64,000 bases of DNA from Solitalea koreensis (GCF_900182575.1 NZ_FXSZ01000003.1:62001-126000), one strand, 5' to 3'; positions 8,813 to 18,467 are shown, numbered from the stretch's first letter. Notes: a model not told the origin generated them from the sequence alone. Numbers and translations are program-made.

Positions 8813-10318
8813 ATGCTGAAATTACTCTCCGCCTCACAAATCCGGTCGGCTGATGCGCATACCATTCAACATGAGTCCATCGGATCTCTTGATTTGATGG
8901 AGCGGGCGAGCAATGCATTTGTGCAAAAGTTTGTTGCATTTGCATTAGACCGACAAACCAATATTTCCATTTATTGCGGAACGGGTAACAATGGAGGAGA
9001 TGGCTTAGCAATCGCGAGAATCTTGTTCAAGAACGGCTATAAAAATGTGTCTGTTAAAATTCTTCACTTTTCGTTCAAAACCACTTCCGATTTTGACGAA
9101 AACCTGCGAAGGTTAGCTAAAACCAATATTTCTGCAGAAATCTTTAATGAGGAAAGTGAATTTCCTGAAGAACATTCTCCGATACTGATAGATGCTATTT
9201 TGGGATCAGGATTAAACAAGCCGCTTGAAGGGGGGTATGCCCGATGGATAACGCATTTAAATAATTTAAGTAAAAAAGTAATCGCAGTGGATGTTCCTAC
9301 CGGTTTTTTTTGTGATGCACCTCTTGATAAAAATGCAATTGTTTTTCATGCCGATCATGTGATTTCATTTCAGCGCCCCAAGCTTAATTTTTTATTGCCC
9401 GAATCAGCTCAGTTTATAAAAGAGTTCCATGTTGTTGATATCGGTTTGGATGAACATTTTATTCAAGCGCAGGATTCAAATAAGGTTTGGGTAGAAGAAA
9501 ACGACATTAAAGCCATCTTAAAGCCAAGAGCAAGCTTTAGTCATAAAGGCACTTTTGGACATGCTTTAATAATTGCAGGTCAGACGGAAACAATGGGCGC
9601 AGCCTTGCTTTCTTCTGAGGCTTGTTTACACGCCGGAGCCGGATTAACAACTGCATTTATTCCTGAGCCCGGACTCTCAGCATTAAACGCACGCTCTCCT
9701 GAGGTAATGGCTATTCTTGGTGATCTTCAGAAAATTGAATGGAATAAGTTTGATGCCCTAGGAATTGGTCCCGGATTTGGCGTCCAAGTATCATCATTGG
9801 AGGTATTAAGGAAATGTTTAACGCATTACCGTGGTCCCGCGGTTTACGATGCCGATGCTTTGAATATGCTGGCTGCAAACAAAGAACTATTTAACCTTCT
9901 GCCTGAAAATTCCATTGTCTGTCCACATGTAAAAGAGTTCGACCGGCTGTTTGGAGCCCACAAAAACTGGCAGCAACGCATTGAAACCATGGAACGAGAA
10001 AGCACTGAACGTGGGTTGATCATCATTTTAAAAAATCGATACAGTATTATTACTGCTCCTAGTGGCGTCATTTATTTTAATCCTACAGGCAATCCGGCCA
10101 TGGCTAGCGGCGGATCAGGAGATGTATTAACCGGCATTTTAACTGCTTTGCTGGCACAAGGTTATTCAGCATTACAGACTACTATTGCCGGTGTTTATAT
10201 CCATGGAAAAGCAGCCGATGAGCTGGTGCAAGAAAGAAAGATGTTTACAGTTCCTGCGCGCTATTTAATTAAGCAGCTGCCCATAACTATGGGGAAATTA
10301 ATTAATAGTTTTGCCTAG
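8813..10318 (+). CDS. nnr: Bifunctional NAD(P)HX epimerase / ADP-dependent NAD(P)HX dehydratase
   Basis: This enzyme repairs hydrated NAD(P)H: the N-terminal YjeF_N domain epimerises the R and S forms and the C-terminal carbohydrate-kinase-like domain dehydrates S-NAD(P)HX using ADP/ATP. The 501-residue length fits the fused bacterial form. The epimerase part (about 1-215) shows GTGNNGGDGL and DVPTG. The dehydratase part (about 230-495) shows SFSHKGTFGHALIIAG, GPGFG, CPHVKEFDRLFG and the nucleotide-binding GGSGDVLTGI. The ATG at 8813 gives MLKLLSASQIRSAD, the usual start. It lies 33 bases after the NmrA-type gene and about 30 bases before rlmF, so the three may form an operon. Confidence 0.96.
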   Translation: MLKLLSASQIRSADAHTIQHESIGSLDLMERASNAFVQKFVAFALDRQTNISIYCGTGNNGGDGLAIARILFKNGYKNVSVKILHFSFKTTSDFDENLRRLAKTNISAEIFNEESEFPEEHSPILIDAILGSGLNKPLEGGYARWITHLNNLSKKVIAVDVPTGFFCDAPLDKNAIVFHADHVISFQRPKLNFLLPESAQFIKEFHVVDIGLDEHFIQAQDSNKVWVEENDIKAILKPRASFSHKGTFGHALIIAGQTETMGAALLSSEACLHAGAGLTTAFIPEPGLSALNARSPEVMAILGDLQKIEWNKFDALGIGPGFGVQVSSLEVLRKCLTHYRGPAVYDADALNMLAANKELFNLLPENSIVCPHVKEFDRLFGAHKNWQQRIETMERESTERGLIIILKNRYSIITAPSGVIYFNPTGNPAMASGGSGDVLTGILTALLAQGYSALQTTIAGVYIHGKAADELVQERKMFTVPARYLIKQLPITMGKLINSFA

Positions 10319-10348
10319 TCAGATTCTTGAATTTTCATATTGCGACCA

Positions 10349-11335
10349 ATGACTCAAAACCCCAAAGATAGTCCTGCAGAAAAAGAAGGCTTACATCCAC
10401 GCAACCCGCACCGCTTTCAATACAATTTTAAACAGCTGATTCAGTCCTATCCGGCGTTGAAGTCATTTGTAAAGCTTAATAAATATAATAATGAATCCAT
10501 CGATTTTGCCGATCCTAGTGCAGTAAAAGCCCTAAACAAAGCCTTGTTGATCCATTTTTATGGCATAGCAAATTGGGATATTCCTAAAAACTACCTTTGC
10601 CCGCCTATTCCAGGCAGAGCCGACTATATTCATTATTTGGCTGATTTGCTCGGCTCCTGCAATGGCAATGTTATTCCAACCGGAAAGAACATTCAGGGCC
10701 TTGATATTGGGGTAGGCGCAAATTGCATTTATCCCATTATTGGTGCATATGAATACAACTGGCGTTTTGTGGGTTCTGACATAGATCTTGTCGCTATCAA
10801 CTCGGCGACACAAATAATTAAATCAAATGATTCGCTGAGGAATGGCATTGAATGCCGGCTGCAAACATCTCGGTCGGATATTTTTAAAGGAGTTATTAAA
10901 CCCGGCGAACAATTCGATTTTTCAATGTGTAACCCGCCTTTTCATGCTTCTTTGGCTGAGGCGCAAAAAGGAACATTGAGAAAACTGAATAATTTAGGGG
11001 CTAAGAAAATAACTAAACCAGTGCTGAATTTCGGCGGACAAAATGCTGAATTATGGTGCGAGGGAGGAGAAGAAGGATTTGTGCGTAAAATGATTGAGCA
11101 AAGCGCTTTAATGCCAACAAACGTGTTTTGGTTTACAACATTGGTTTCAAAAAAAGACAACCTTGCAGGCATTTATAAAACATTAAAAAAAGTTAAAGCA
11201 GTAGCAGTTAAAACGGTTGATATGGCTCAAGGCCAGAAAGTGAGCCGAATCGTAGCCTGGACCTTCTTAAACAAGACAGAACAAAAAAATTGGCAACGAA
11301 AAAGATGGATGGAAGTTCGAAATAATAAGTATTAG
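10349..11335 (+). CDS. rlmF: 23S rRNA (adenine(1618)-N6)-methyltransferase
   Basis: RlmF (YbiN) uses S-adenosylmethionine to methylate A1618 of 23S rRNA. The protein has 328 residues from the ATG at 10349; an in-frame TTG at 10340 would add three residues, but the ATG is preferred. The N-terminal segment LHPRNPHRFQYNFKQL and the substrate motif CNPPFHAS (an NPPF motif of N6-adenine methyltransferases) are characteristic. GLDIGVGANCIYP is the cofactor-binding motif I. The lysine-rich N- and C-terminal ends fit RNA binding. It is the third gene of a run of same-strand genes with nnr immediately upstream. Confidence 0.95.
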   Translation: MTQNPKDSPAEKEGLHPRNPHRFQYNFKQLIQSYPALKSFVKLNKYNNESIDFADPSAVKALNKALLIHFYGIANWDIPKNYLCPPIPGRADYIHYLADLLGSCNGNVIPTGKNIQGLDIGVGANCIYPIIGAYEYNWRFVGSDIDLVAINSATQIIKSNDSLRNGIECRLQTSRSDIFKGVIKPGEQFDFSMCNPPFHASLAEAQKGTLRKLNNLGAKKITKPVLNFGGQNAELWCEGGEEGFVRKMIEQSALMPTNVFWFTTLVSKKDNLAGIYKTLKKVKAVAVKTVDMAQGQKVSRIVAWTFLNKTEQKNWQRKRWMEVRNNKY

Positions 11336-11652
11336 GTTTTGCATTATACTTGGAATAGCATCGGGGCTAGATACTATCAACAAATAAGATCAAAGCACTC
11401 ATTAAACTTCCTTTCAAGTAGGTAACCTCCGGACTGAAACCATTCCACCAACCACAAATCGAGTTCAGATACATAATAAATCTTAGGTTTACTCATTTTA
11501 TATTAGTTATATTAATAGACTGAAAGGCAAAATATTACAAAATTGAATTGGTAATATTTTATCAAAATGACATTCATTTGAACAATAGATTTGCAAAACG
11601 GTTCAACTAAAACCTGTACTTTCACAAATTAATATTTAAGTTTCAGATATCT
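11336..11652. other. Intergenic region before cutC
   Basis: These 317 bases hold no recognised gene. On the minus strand, 11377-11496 is a 39-codon frame with ATG and TGA (MSKPKIYYVSELDLWLVEWF...), coding-like but of unknown meaning. The last 130 bases are AT-rich and probably contain the cutC promoter. TACTTTCA at about 11620 only loosely resembles a -7 box. Confidence 0.4.
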
Positions 11653-12456
11653 ATGCAAACACCCGCTATCACCACTCATCCAATTCATTTACCAGGTGTC
11701 GATGAGGCTGCTTTAGAAATATGTTGCTATAGCGTTGAATCCGTAGCCGAGGCCGCCAAAGGAGGCGCCAGCCGAGTAGAACTTTGCGACAATGTGCAAG
11801 AAGGAGGCACAACTCCCAGTTCAGGAACCATTGAACTTGCAAAAGCAATCCCAGGCATTCAGGTATACGTGATCATTCGTCCCCGTGGCGGCGATTTTTG
11901 TTATTCGGCAACAGAATTTGAAGTAATGAAATACGACATTAAAAGAGCTAAAGAGCTTGGCGTCGATGGAGTGGTACTGGGAATTCTGCTACCCGATGGA
12001 CACGTCGACAAAGATCGAATGAAAGAGCTGCTTGATCTTGCGGCACCATTAGACATAACATTTCACCGCGCCTTTGACATGACCGTCGATCCTTTTGCGG
12101 CGCTGGATGAAATAGCCGACTTAGGCATTAAACGCATCTTATCATCAGGGACATTCAATACCGCTATTGAGGGACTGGATCTGCTTCAGAAATTAGTTAA
12201 GCACTCTTCTGGTCGTGTAACTATTATGGCGGGAAGTGGCGTAAATGAGTCAAACATAGAGGCGTTGTATAAAATTGGCATCCGTGAATTTCACTCATCA
12301 GCCATGACATTTGTTTCAACCGAAATGAACTTCCAAAACCCTAAAATCAAAATGGGTAAAGAAGGGCAAGGTTCTGAGTTCGAGAAAACAATAGTTGATA
12401 TAGACAAAGTCCGCGGAATGAGAAGAAAAATTGACGAATTGCTTCAAAGCGAATAA
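11653..12456 (+). CDS. cutC: CutC family protein (copper homeostasis annotation)
   Basis: This is a TIM-barrel protein of the CutC family, 267 residues. Family marks are the N-terminal EICCYSVESVAEAAKGGASRVELC split as EICCYSVES and GGASRVELCDN, then GGTTPSSG, VIIRPRGGDFCY, TFHRAFD, and RILSSG with MAGSGVN near the end. No signal peptide is present, so it is cytosolic. CutC is named for copper tolerance, but no direct copper chemistry is established across the family. Here it is followed after 38 bases by a beta-mannosidase and then a CBM9-like protein, which suggests a role in glycan breakdown instead. That is inference from context. Confidence 0.93.
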   Translation: MQTPAITTHPIHLPGVDEAALEICCYSVESVAEAAKGGASRVELCDNVQEGGTTPSSGTIELAKAIPGIQVYVIIRPRGGDFCYSATEFEVMKYDIKRAKELGVDGVVLGILLPDGHVDKDRMKELLDLAAPLDITFHRAFDMTVDPFAALDEIADLGIKRILSSGTFNTAIEGLDLLQKLVKHSSGRVTIMAGSGVNESNIEALYKIGIREFHSSAMTFVSTEMNFQNPKIKMGKEGQGSEFEKTIVDIDKVRGMRRKIDELLQSE

Positions 12457-12494
12457 ACCTCTCTTAACTGTATTCTAACCCACACGACATTAGA

Positions 12495-15062
12495 ATGAAA
12501 TCACCTAAACTTAAACTCATTGCGCCCTTGGCTTTGCTCAGCCTAAATACTTTTGCTCAGCAAGGTCAAGCAGATATTAACCTTAACACCGCTTGGAAAT
12601 TCAAGCAAGTCGATAAACAAGAATGGTTGCCGGCAACAGTGCCCGGCACGGTGCATACCGACCTTTTAGCCAACAAACAAATACCTGATCCTTTCTTTAG
12701 GAATAATGAAAAAGAAGTTCAATGGGTAGAGAAAAAAGACTGGGTTTATGAAACCTCCTTCAAGGCTGATAACCTGATGGCTCGCTATGACAACATTGAT
12801 CTTTCTTTTGACGGGCTTGACACCTATGCAGATGTTTTCTTAAACGATTCTCTAATTCTTCGTTCAGACAATATGTTTGTCGGACATACTCTGGAGGTAA
12901 AACATTTTTTGAAGCCCGGCGATAACAAACTGCGTATTGTATTTCATTCGCCCATTAATTATGTGATGCCTACCTATAACGCATCACGAATAAAATACCC
13001 TGCTGATAATGACCAGTCAGACATTAAACTGAGCATTTTTACAAGAAAAGCGCCTTATTCATTTGGCTGGGACTGGGGCCCGCGGCTGGTCACTTCCGGC
13101 ATTTGGAAGCCGGTAAAATTGCACGGTTGGAATGGTGTAAAGATCGAAAACGCATACATCCAACAACTCCGGTTAACGAATGCTGTTGCCCAGCTAAACG
13201 CCGATCTTGAACTCAATGCCGATCGGACTGAATCCGTAAAAATAAAGGTTTCAAGCCCCGAAGGTGCATTTGCCGATGTGTACGTTAATCAACGTGTAAC
13301 ACCCGGAACCCAGCATGCCCGGGTTGCTTTCTCGATAAAAAATCCAAAAAAATGGTGGCCTTATGGCTTGGGTGATCAAAAATTATACACAGTACAACTG
13401 GAAGCAATTGGATCAAAGGGCTCAGCTAAAAAAGAAGAGAGAATTGGCCTGAGAACCATTCAGGTAGTAAATGAGCCTGATTCTATTGGTGAAAGTTTTT
13501 ATGTAAAGGTAAATGGCATACCTGTTTTCATGAAAGGTGCAAACTATGTTCCTGCCGACAGCTTTTTACCGCGGGTTAATAAAGAAAAATTAGAAAATCT
13601 TCTCAACGACGTAAAAGCATCGAATATGAATATGCTTCGTATATGGGGCGGAGGCGTATATGAAAGTGATGATTTTTATAACCTGGCAGACGAAAAAGGC
13701 ATTCTGATTTGGCAAGACTTTATGTTTGCCTGTACCATGTACCCATCCAATGAAGCATTTCTAAAGAATGTAAAAGGCGAAGCAGAGTACAATATTAAAC
13801 GTTTACGCAATCATGCAAGCTTAGCGCTTTGGTGCGGAAATAATGAAATAGCAGTGGCCTGGAAAAATTGGGGTTGGCAAAAATCATACAATTATTCACA
13901 AACGGATAGCCTTGAGCTGATTAATGGCTACAAAAAAGTATTTAATGAACTATTGCCGCAGGCTGTTAAAAATTTAGATATCAATCGTTTTTACTTTCCA
14001 TCTTCACCAATTAGCAACTGGGGCTCTAAAGCAGATTTTAAAAAGGGTGATAATCATTTTTGGGGAGTTTGGCATGCTGAAATGCCTTTTGAAGAATACA
14101 ATACCCATATCCCGCGTTTCATGAGTGAATACGGATTCCAGTCTTTTCCTGATATTATAACCGTAAAGCAATTTGCTCAACCAGAGGATTACAACATCAG
14201 TTCTGAGGTAATGAAAACCCACCAAAAAAGCTATAAAGGCAACGGTCTCATTAAAAAATACATGGAAATGTATTACAGGGAACCGAAAGATTTTGAATCA
14301 TTTTTATACCTGGGGCAAGTATTACAGGCTGAAGGAATAAAAACCGCAATAGAAGCGCATCGACGCAACAAACCGTATTGCATGGGTACTTTGTACTGGC
14401 AATTAAATGACTGCTGGCCCGTAGCCTCATGGAGCAGTATTGACTATTTTGGTCGCTGGAAAGCATTGCAATACTTTGCGAAAAAGGCCTATTCGCCATT
14501 GCTTATTAATCCGTACATCGAAAATGGCAATCTAAAAGTTTACCTAATTTCGGATGAGTTAAAAGACAGAAAAGCGGAATTAAGCTTAAGGCTGATAGAT
14601 TTTTCAGGAAATACGGTATGGTCTAAAAAGTTGCCCATACTTGTTGAGGCTAATAAAAGTAAAGTCTATTATTCAGAAGACCTAAAGTCGATTTCATCTA
14701 AGTTTGATGCGAAAAAGCATGTACTGGCAGCACAACTAAATGTTGATGGCCAACTGGTTTCAAGCAACCTTCTTTTCCTCGATAAAATTAAGAACATCGA
14801 ACTCCCTAAACCAACTCTTAAAGTGAATATTGAAACGAAAGAGAAGGGTTATGTGTTAAAAATCAGTACAGATGTATTGGCAAAGAACGTTTATTTGTTA
14901 TTGCCAACAGACAAAGATTCTTTTTTCAGCGACAATTACTTTGACCTGCTTCCCGGGCAACAGAGAACCATAGCATTAAAATCAGGGCTTACGCTCGATC
15001 AGGTAAAAGCCAACCTTCAGCTACTTACTCTTGATAAAACTTTTGCTAAGGGCGTCGAATAA
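12495..15062 (+). CDS. Beta-mannosidase, GH2 family, exported
   Basis: This GH2 enzyme hydrolyses terminal beta-mannosyl linkages, such as those in the N-glycan core or manno-oligosaccharides. It has 855 residues with a signal peptide ending near NTFAQ, so it is probably periplasmic. The domain order is jelly-roll (about 25-190, with VPGTVHTDLL), immunoglobulin-like (about 195-325), TIM barrel (about 330-650) and C-terminal sandwiches. The acid/base Glu is E451 in WCGNNE and the nucleophile E545 in MSEYGFQS. The barrel also has RIWGGGVYE and LYWQLNDCWP, both typical of GH2 beta-mannosidases. It is 38 bases after cutC and 9 bases before the CBM9-like gene, so the three are likely one transcript. 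Confidence 0.95.
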   Translation: MKSPKLKLIAPLALLSLNTFAQQGQADINLNTAWKFKQVDKQEWLPATVPGTVHTDLLANKQIPDPFFRNNEKEVQWVEKKDWVYETSFKADNLMARYDNIDLSFDGLDTYADVFLNDSLILRSDNMFVGHTLEVKHFLKPGDNKLRIVFHSPINYVMPTYNASRIKYPADNDQSDIKLSIFTRKAPYSFGWDWGPRLVTSGIWKPVKLHGWNGVKIENAYIQQLRLTNAVAQLNADLELNADRTESVKIKVSSPEGAFADVYVNQRVTPGTQHARVAFSIKNPKKWWPYGLGDQKLYTVQLEAIGSKGSAKKEERIGLRTIQVVNEPDSIGESFYVKVNGIPVFMKGANYVPADSFLPRVNKEKLENLLNDVKASNMNMLRIWGGGVYESDDFYNLADEKGILIWQDFMFACTMYPSNEAFLKNVKGEAEYNIKRLRNHASLALWCGNNEIAVAWKNWGWQKSYNYSQTDSLELINGYKKVFNELLPQAVKNLDINRFYFPSSPISNWGSKADFKKGDNHFWGVWHAEMPFEEYNTHIPRFMSEYGFQSFPDIITVKQFAQPEDYNISSEVMKTHQKSYKGNGLIKKYMEMYYREPKDFESFLYLGQVLQAEGIKTAIEAHRRNKPYCMGTLYWQLNDCWPVASWSSIDYFGRWKALQYFAKKAYSPLLINPYIENGNLKVYLISDELKDRKAELSLRLIDFSGNTVWSKKLPILVEANKSKVYYSEDLKSISSKFDAKKHVLAAQLNVDGQLVSSNLLFLDKIKNIELPKPTLKVNIETKEKGYVLKISTDVLAKNVYLLLPTDKDSFFSDNYFDLLPGQQRTIALKSGLTLDQVKANLQLLTLDKTFAKGVE

Positions 15063-15071
15063 TTTTAAAAC

Positions 15072-15854
15072 ATGAAACACCGATTAGCATTTGCCATTGT
15101 TCTGTTTTCGACCGGAAATATGTTGGCTCAAGAAAAAACAGCGGCACCTTTACAATACACAGCCCTTCATATTAAAAACGCAATAACCATTGATGGCAAT
15201 CTAGATGAAAAAGAATGGGCAAATGCACCTTGGACCACTAATTTTGTCGACATTGAGGGAAACAAAAAACCGTTGCCTCTTCAGCAAACCCGTTGCAAAA
15301 TGTTATGGAACAACCAAAGTCTATACATTGCCGCTGAACTGAAAGAAACCGACCTCTGGGCAACGTTGACTCAACGCGATACTGTTATTTTTCACAATAA
15401 TGATTTTGAAGTATTTATTGACCCTGACGGCGACACCAAAAACTACTATGAAATAGAAATAAATGCGCTGAATGCCGTTTGGGACTTGATGCTCAATAAG
15501 CCATACAGTAAAGGCGGCAAACCCAATAACAATTGGAACGCAAGAGGAATGAAAACCGCTGTTGCCTTACATGGAACGTTAAACAATCCAACAGATCGCG
15601 ATACGAGCTGGATTGTAGAAATTGCTATTCCCTGGAAAGATTTTACGTACGACCAGGCTCCCCAAATGGGCAGTACATGGAGAATAAATTTTTCGCGCGT
15701 TCAGTGGCAGTTGGATGTAATAAACAAAAAATACAACCAACGCATTAACCCTGAAACCGGCCGGCCTTTACCCGAATATAATTGGGTATGGTCACCACAA
15801 GGAGTAATTAATATGCACGTTCCGGAACAATGGGGCTATTTAAAGTTCGAGTAA
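15072..15854 (+). CDS. Exported carbohydrate-binding family 9-like protein
   Basis: A 260-residue protein with a signal peptide (ending near NMLAQ) and a single CBM9-like/DOMON-type beta-sandwich. Visible family features are AITIDGNLDEKEW, the aromatic-rich MLWNNQSLYIAAELKE, NNDFEVFIDPDGDTKNYYEIEIN, and the C-terminal RINFSRVQW. CBM9-like domains of this kind in Bacteroidota are often secreted single-domain proteins encoded beside glycoside hydrolases. Starting 9 bases after the beta-mannosidase stop, it probably binds or presents sugar ends in the periplasm. No catalytic function is suggested. Confidence 0.88.
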   Translation: MKHRLAFAIVLFSTGNMLAQEKTAAPLQYTALHIKNAITIDGNLDEKEWANAPWTTNFVDIEGNKKPLPLQQTRCKMLWNNQSLYIAAELKETDLWATLTQRDTVIFHNNDFEVFIDPDGDTKNYYEIEINALNAVWDLMLNKPYSKGGKPNNNWNARGMKTAVALHGTLNNPTDRDTSWIVEIAIPWKDFTYDQAPQMGSTWRINFSRVQWQLDVINKKYNQRINPETGRPLPEYNWVWSPQGVINMHVPEQWGYLKFE

Positions 15855-15886
15855 AAAGGTTCTTACGATTAGAAAACCTACATATC

Positions 15887-16453
15887 ATGAAGAGCATTTG
15901 TGTATTCTGTGGCTCAAAACCAGGAGCCAAACCTATTTATAAAGAAAAAGCCATTGAGCTTGCCAAATTATTGGTTGAACAAGATATTACCCTGGTTTAT
16001 GGAGGAGGCGCTATTGGCTTAATGGGCGAACTTGCACGAACCGTTCGTGATTTAGGCGGAAAAGTAATAGGCATTATTCCTGATTTTTTAATGTCGAAAG
16101 AAGTGGGCTTAGTTGATGGCTGCGAATTGCATGTTGTAAAAAACATGCATCAGCGCAAAGCAAAAATGGCCGAACTTTCCGATGGATTTATAGCGTTACC
16201 GGGCGGAATAGGAACGTTTGAAGAACTTTTTGAAGTGCTTACCTGGAAGCAGCTTTCTCTCCATAAAAAACCAATCGGCTTGCTCAACATAAACAGTTAT
16301 TATGATCATTTGTTAACATTCATGAAACACGCCGAAGAGGAACAGTTTTTTAATGAAAGCGGATTGATGAAAGTAGCCGATGAACCCTTAACTTTACTAC
16401 AATTAATGAGTAGCGAACATTCAGAAACTACAGCTCATTATAATTTGATTTAA
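15887..16453 (+). CDS. LOG family nucleotide 5'-monophosphate phosphoribohydrolase
   Basis: A 188-residue Rossmann-fold protein of the LOG/TIGR00730 family. Such enzymes cleave the N-glycosidic bond of cytokinin riboside monophosphates or AMP-like nucleotides. The motifs FCGSKPG at the start, VYGGGAIGLMG, MHQRKAKM (with the conserved Arg) and the signature LPGGIGTFEELFEVLTW are all present. The frame extends upstream to 15830, overlapping the CBM9-like gene, but the ATG at 15887 gives MKSICVFCGS, the family's usual beginning, and is preferred. It is 32 bases after the CBM9-like stop. Its natural substrate here is unknown. Confidence 0.93.
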   Translation: MKSICVFCGSKPGAKPIYKEKAIELAKLLVEQDITLVYGGGAIGLMGELARTVRDLGGKVIGIIPDFLMSKEVGLVDGCELHVVKNMHQRKAKMAELSDGFIALPGGIGTFEELFEVLTWKQLSLHKKPIGLLNINSYYDHLLTFMKHAEEEQFFNESGLMKVADEPLTLLQLMSSEHSETTAHYNLI

Positions 16454-16466
16454 GATCTAGAACCGG

Positions 16467-16493
16467 GTCACCCTGAGCGGAGTAAGGGTCGAC
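16467..16493. repeat. Short palindromic repeat carrying CTGAGCGGAGT
   Basis: GTCACCCT at 16467-16474 pairs imperfectly with AGGGTCGAC at 16485-16493 around the core GAGCGGAGTA. It shares CTGAGCGGAGT with the inverted repeat at 32716-32773. It fills the 60-base gap between the LOG gene and the phosphoesterase. Confidence 0.5.
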
Positions 16494-16513
16494 TTTGACA
16501 AATACGGACGACC

Positions 16514-17056
16514 ATGAAAATTGCGATTCTTTCCGACATTCATGATAACATTTGGAACCTGGATGTCATACTCAAGCATATTCAGCATACCCACACAATG
16601 CTTTTTTGTGGTGACCTGTGCTCCCCTTTTGTATTGGTAAAAATAGGCGAAGGATACAACAAACCGATCCATACCGTATTTGGGAATAACGATGGAGACA
16701 GGGCTCATATCACCCGTCTTTCAAAAAATTACAGCCATGTTCATTTACACGGAGAAATTATGAAAGAAACCTTTAACGGTAATCTCTTCTGTGTAAATCA
16801 TTATCCTGAAATCGCGCTTGAAATAGCCCATTCCAACAAGTTTGATGTGGTGTGCCACGGTCACAACCACCAGTTCCATATTTCAAGTGATAACAAAACA
16901 ACACTCATTAATCCTGGCAGTGTAATGGGCTATCTTCCCCGGGAGAAAAAAGACGTCGATCCCACCTATGTGATTTACGACACCGTTACTCGAGAAGCGG
17001 AGGGGTATAAATTAAATGGAATCAAAGAGGTAAGCCTGTATTCGGCAATTTTGTAA
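16514..17056 (+). CDS. Metallophosphoesterase, YfcE/MJ0936 family
   Basis: A 180-residue calcineurin-like phosphodiesterase. The dimetal site motifs are in order: DIHDN (about 9-13), CGDLC (about 35-39), GNND (about 58-61), then CVNHYPE and CHGHNHQ with the metal-binding histidines. NPGSVMGYLPRE follows, the typical end of the YfcE/MJ0936 group, which act on phosphodiesters in the cytosol. No signal peptide is present. The physiological substrate is unknown. It converges with the DUF4870 gene 20 bases downstream. Confidence 0.92.
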   Translation: MKIAILSDIHDNIWNLDVILKHIQHTHTMLFCGDLCSPFVLVKIGEGYNKPIHTVFGNNDGDRAHITRLSKNYSHVHLHGEIMKETFNGNLFCVNHYPEIALEIAHSNKFDVVCHGHNHQFHISSDNKTTLINPGSVMGYLPREKKDVDPTYVIYDTVTREAEGYKLNGIKEVSLYSAIL

Positions 17057-17075
17057 AAACCTTACTTTTCTGCTG

Positions 17076-17420
17076 CTACCTAAAAAATTTGATGGTAAAA
17101 GGGTATTTATACGCCTTGCCATTCGACACATTTACGGCAGCGATAACCGGAAAAATGATGGCCATCAATAACAATACGAGCAGGGCCGGAATGCCAATCA
17201 AAAGAACAATTAACACCCCGCTAATAATCGCATAAATCAAAAAGCTGATTTGAAAATTTAAAATCTCCTTGGCATGGTCTTCAACACCAATTATTTCATC
17301 TTTCTTCCATTGCCATAATACTGCAGGAACGATTATTCCTCCAAACGGAAAAACATAATTAGCCAATTGACTTAAGTGCATCAGCATTAAAAACTGATTA
17401 TCTTCCTTTTGCATTTCCAT
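17076..17420 (-). CDS. DUF4870 small membrane protein
   Basis: A 114-residue protein with three hydrophobic segments (about 16-38, 53-75 and 76-98) in the Tic20-like DUF4870 arrangement. The conserved features are FGGIIVPAVLWQWKKDE after the first segment and HAKEILNFQISFLIY at the start of the second. The protein is integral to the inner membrane and its function is unknown. The start is the ATG at 17420 (MEMQKEDNQF); the second Met is equally possible. It stands alone, convergent with the phosphoesterase. Confidence 0.85.
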   Translation of the reverse strand: MEMQKEDNQFLMLMHLSQLANYVFPFGGIIVPAVLWQWKKDEIIGVEDHAKEILNFQISFLIYAIISGVLIVLLIGIPALLVLLLMAIIFPVIAAVNVSNGKAYKYPFTIKFFR

Positions 17421-17582
17421 TCATTTGTTTATTAACAAGCTGTTTCACTTGTATTATGCAAACGAAAGTACTCATTTTCATGTCATCGGAAATTAATTCA
17501 GGTAAATTAATTTCAAATTAAAGGAGCCGAAGATTGGGTTTATTTTTTTGAAAAACGTTAACTTAATCTAAATCTTCTTCTT

Positions 17583-18467
17583 ATGTCAAAACTTACCATC
17601 GACAAGCAGATAACGGTCACCTCAGGCAAAGGATTTCATCTTAACGATTTCGATTGCGAATACAATGCTAAAATCAATAAAGAAGAAGCGGTTACGCTGC
17701 GGCAAGACTTTCTTGATCGCATAGAGGTGTTACAAGAAAAAATGTATGCCAGCGATAATCATTCAATATTGATGATTTTTCAGGCTCGTGATGCCGCCGG
17801 AAAAGACAGCACCATTAAACATGTAATGAGCGGCGTAAATCCAACCGGCTGCCAGGTGGTGAGCTTTAAAGTGCCCAGTTCAAATGAACTGGACCATGAT
17901 TTTTTGTGGAGAACAAACCTGCATTTGCCTGAACGTGGAAGAATCGGCATTTTTAACCGTTCTTACTATGAAGAGGTGATCGTAACAAAGGTTCATCCGG
18001 AAATTATACTCAATCAAAAACTACCTGATGTTACTTCCCTGAAAAAAATTGATGCAAAATTCTGGAAGAATCGATACGAATCAATACGTAATCATGAAAA
18101 ACACCTTTCTGATAATGGTTATGTAGTGCTAAAATTTTTCCTGAACGTTTCAAAAACTGAACAGAAAAAACGTTTTCTCGAACGCATCGATGATCCTGAG
18201 AAACATTGGAAATTTAGCTATGCTGATTTGCAGGAAAGAAAGTGTTGGGATCAATACCAGCAAGCCTATGACGAGATGATAACGGAAACGGCGAGTGAAC
18301 ACGCTCCCTGGTTTGTTATACCTGCTGACCAAAAATGGTTAATGCAACTGGTTGTAAGCAAAATTTTGCTTGAAACGATGGAAGCCATGGATCTTAGCTA
18401 TCCTAAAGTTACCGATGAGCAAAAAGAACTTTTGAAAAAGGCCAAAATTGAACTGGAAAGCGAATAG
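17583..18467 (+). CDS. ppk2: Polyphosphate kinase 2 family protein (class III-like)
   Basis: PPK2 enzymes transfer phosphate between inorganic polyphosphate and nucleotides. This 294-residue single-domain protein has a Walker A-like QARDAAGKDSTIKH (about 62-75), the PPSxxE-type loop as KVPSSNELDHDFLWR, a Walker B-type segment FNRSYYEEVIV, and a lid region with KFFLNVSKTEQKKRF. From memory it closely resembles the class III PPK2 of Cytophaga hutchinsonii, which can phosphorylate both AMP and ADP, so that class is the likely one. No ppk1 or exopolyphosphatase gene is near. The ATG at 17583 is the natural start. Confidence 0.93.
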   Translation: MSKLTIDKQITVTSGKGFHLNDFDCEYNAKINKEEAVTLRQDFLDRIEVLQEKMYASDNHSILMIFQARDAAGKDSTIKHVMSGVNPTGCQVVSFKVPSSNELDHDFLWRTNLHLPERGRIGIFNRSYYEEVIVTKVHPEIILNQKLPDVTSLKKIDAKFWKNRYESIRNHEKHLSDNGYVVLKFFLNVSKTEQKKRFLERIDDPEKHWKFSYADLQERKCWDQYQQAYDEMITETASEHAPWFVIPADQKWLMQLVVSKILLETMEAMDLSYPKVTDEQKELLKKAKIELESE

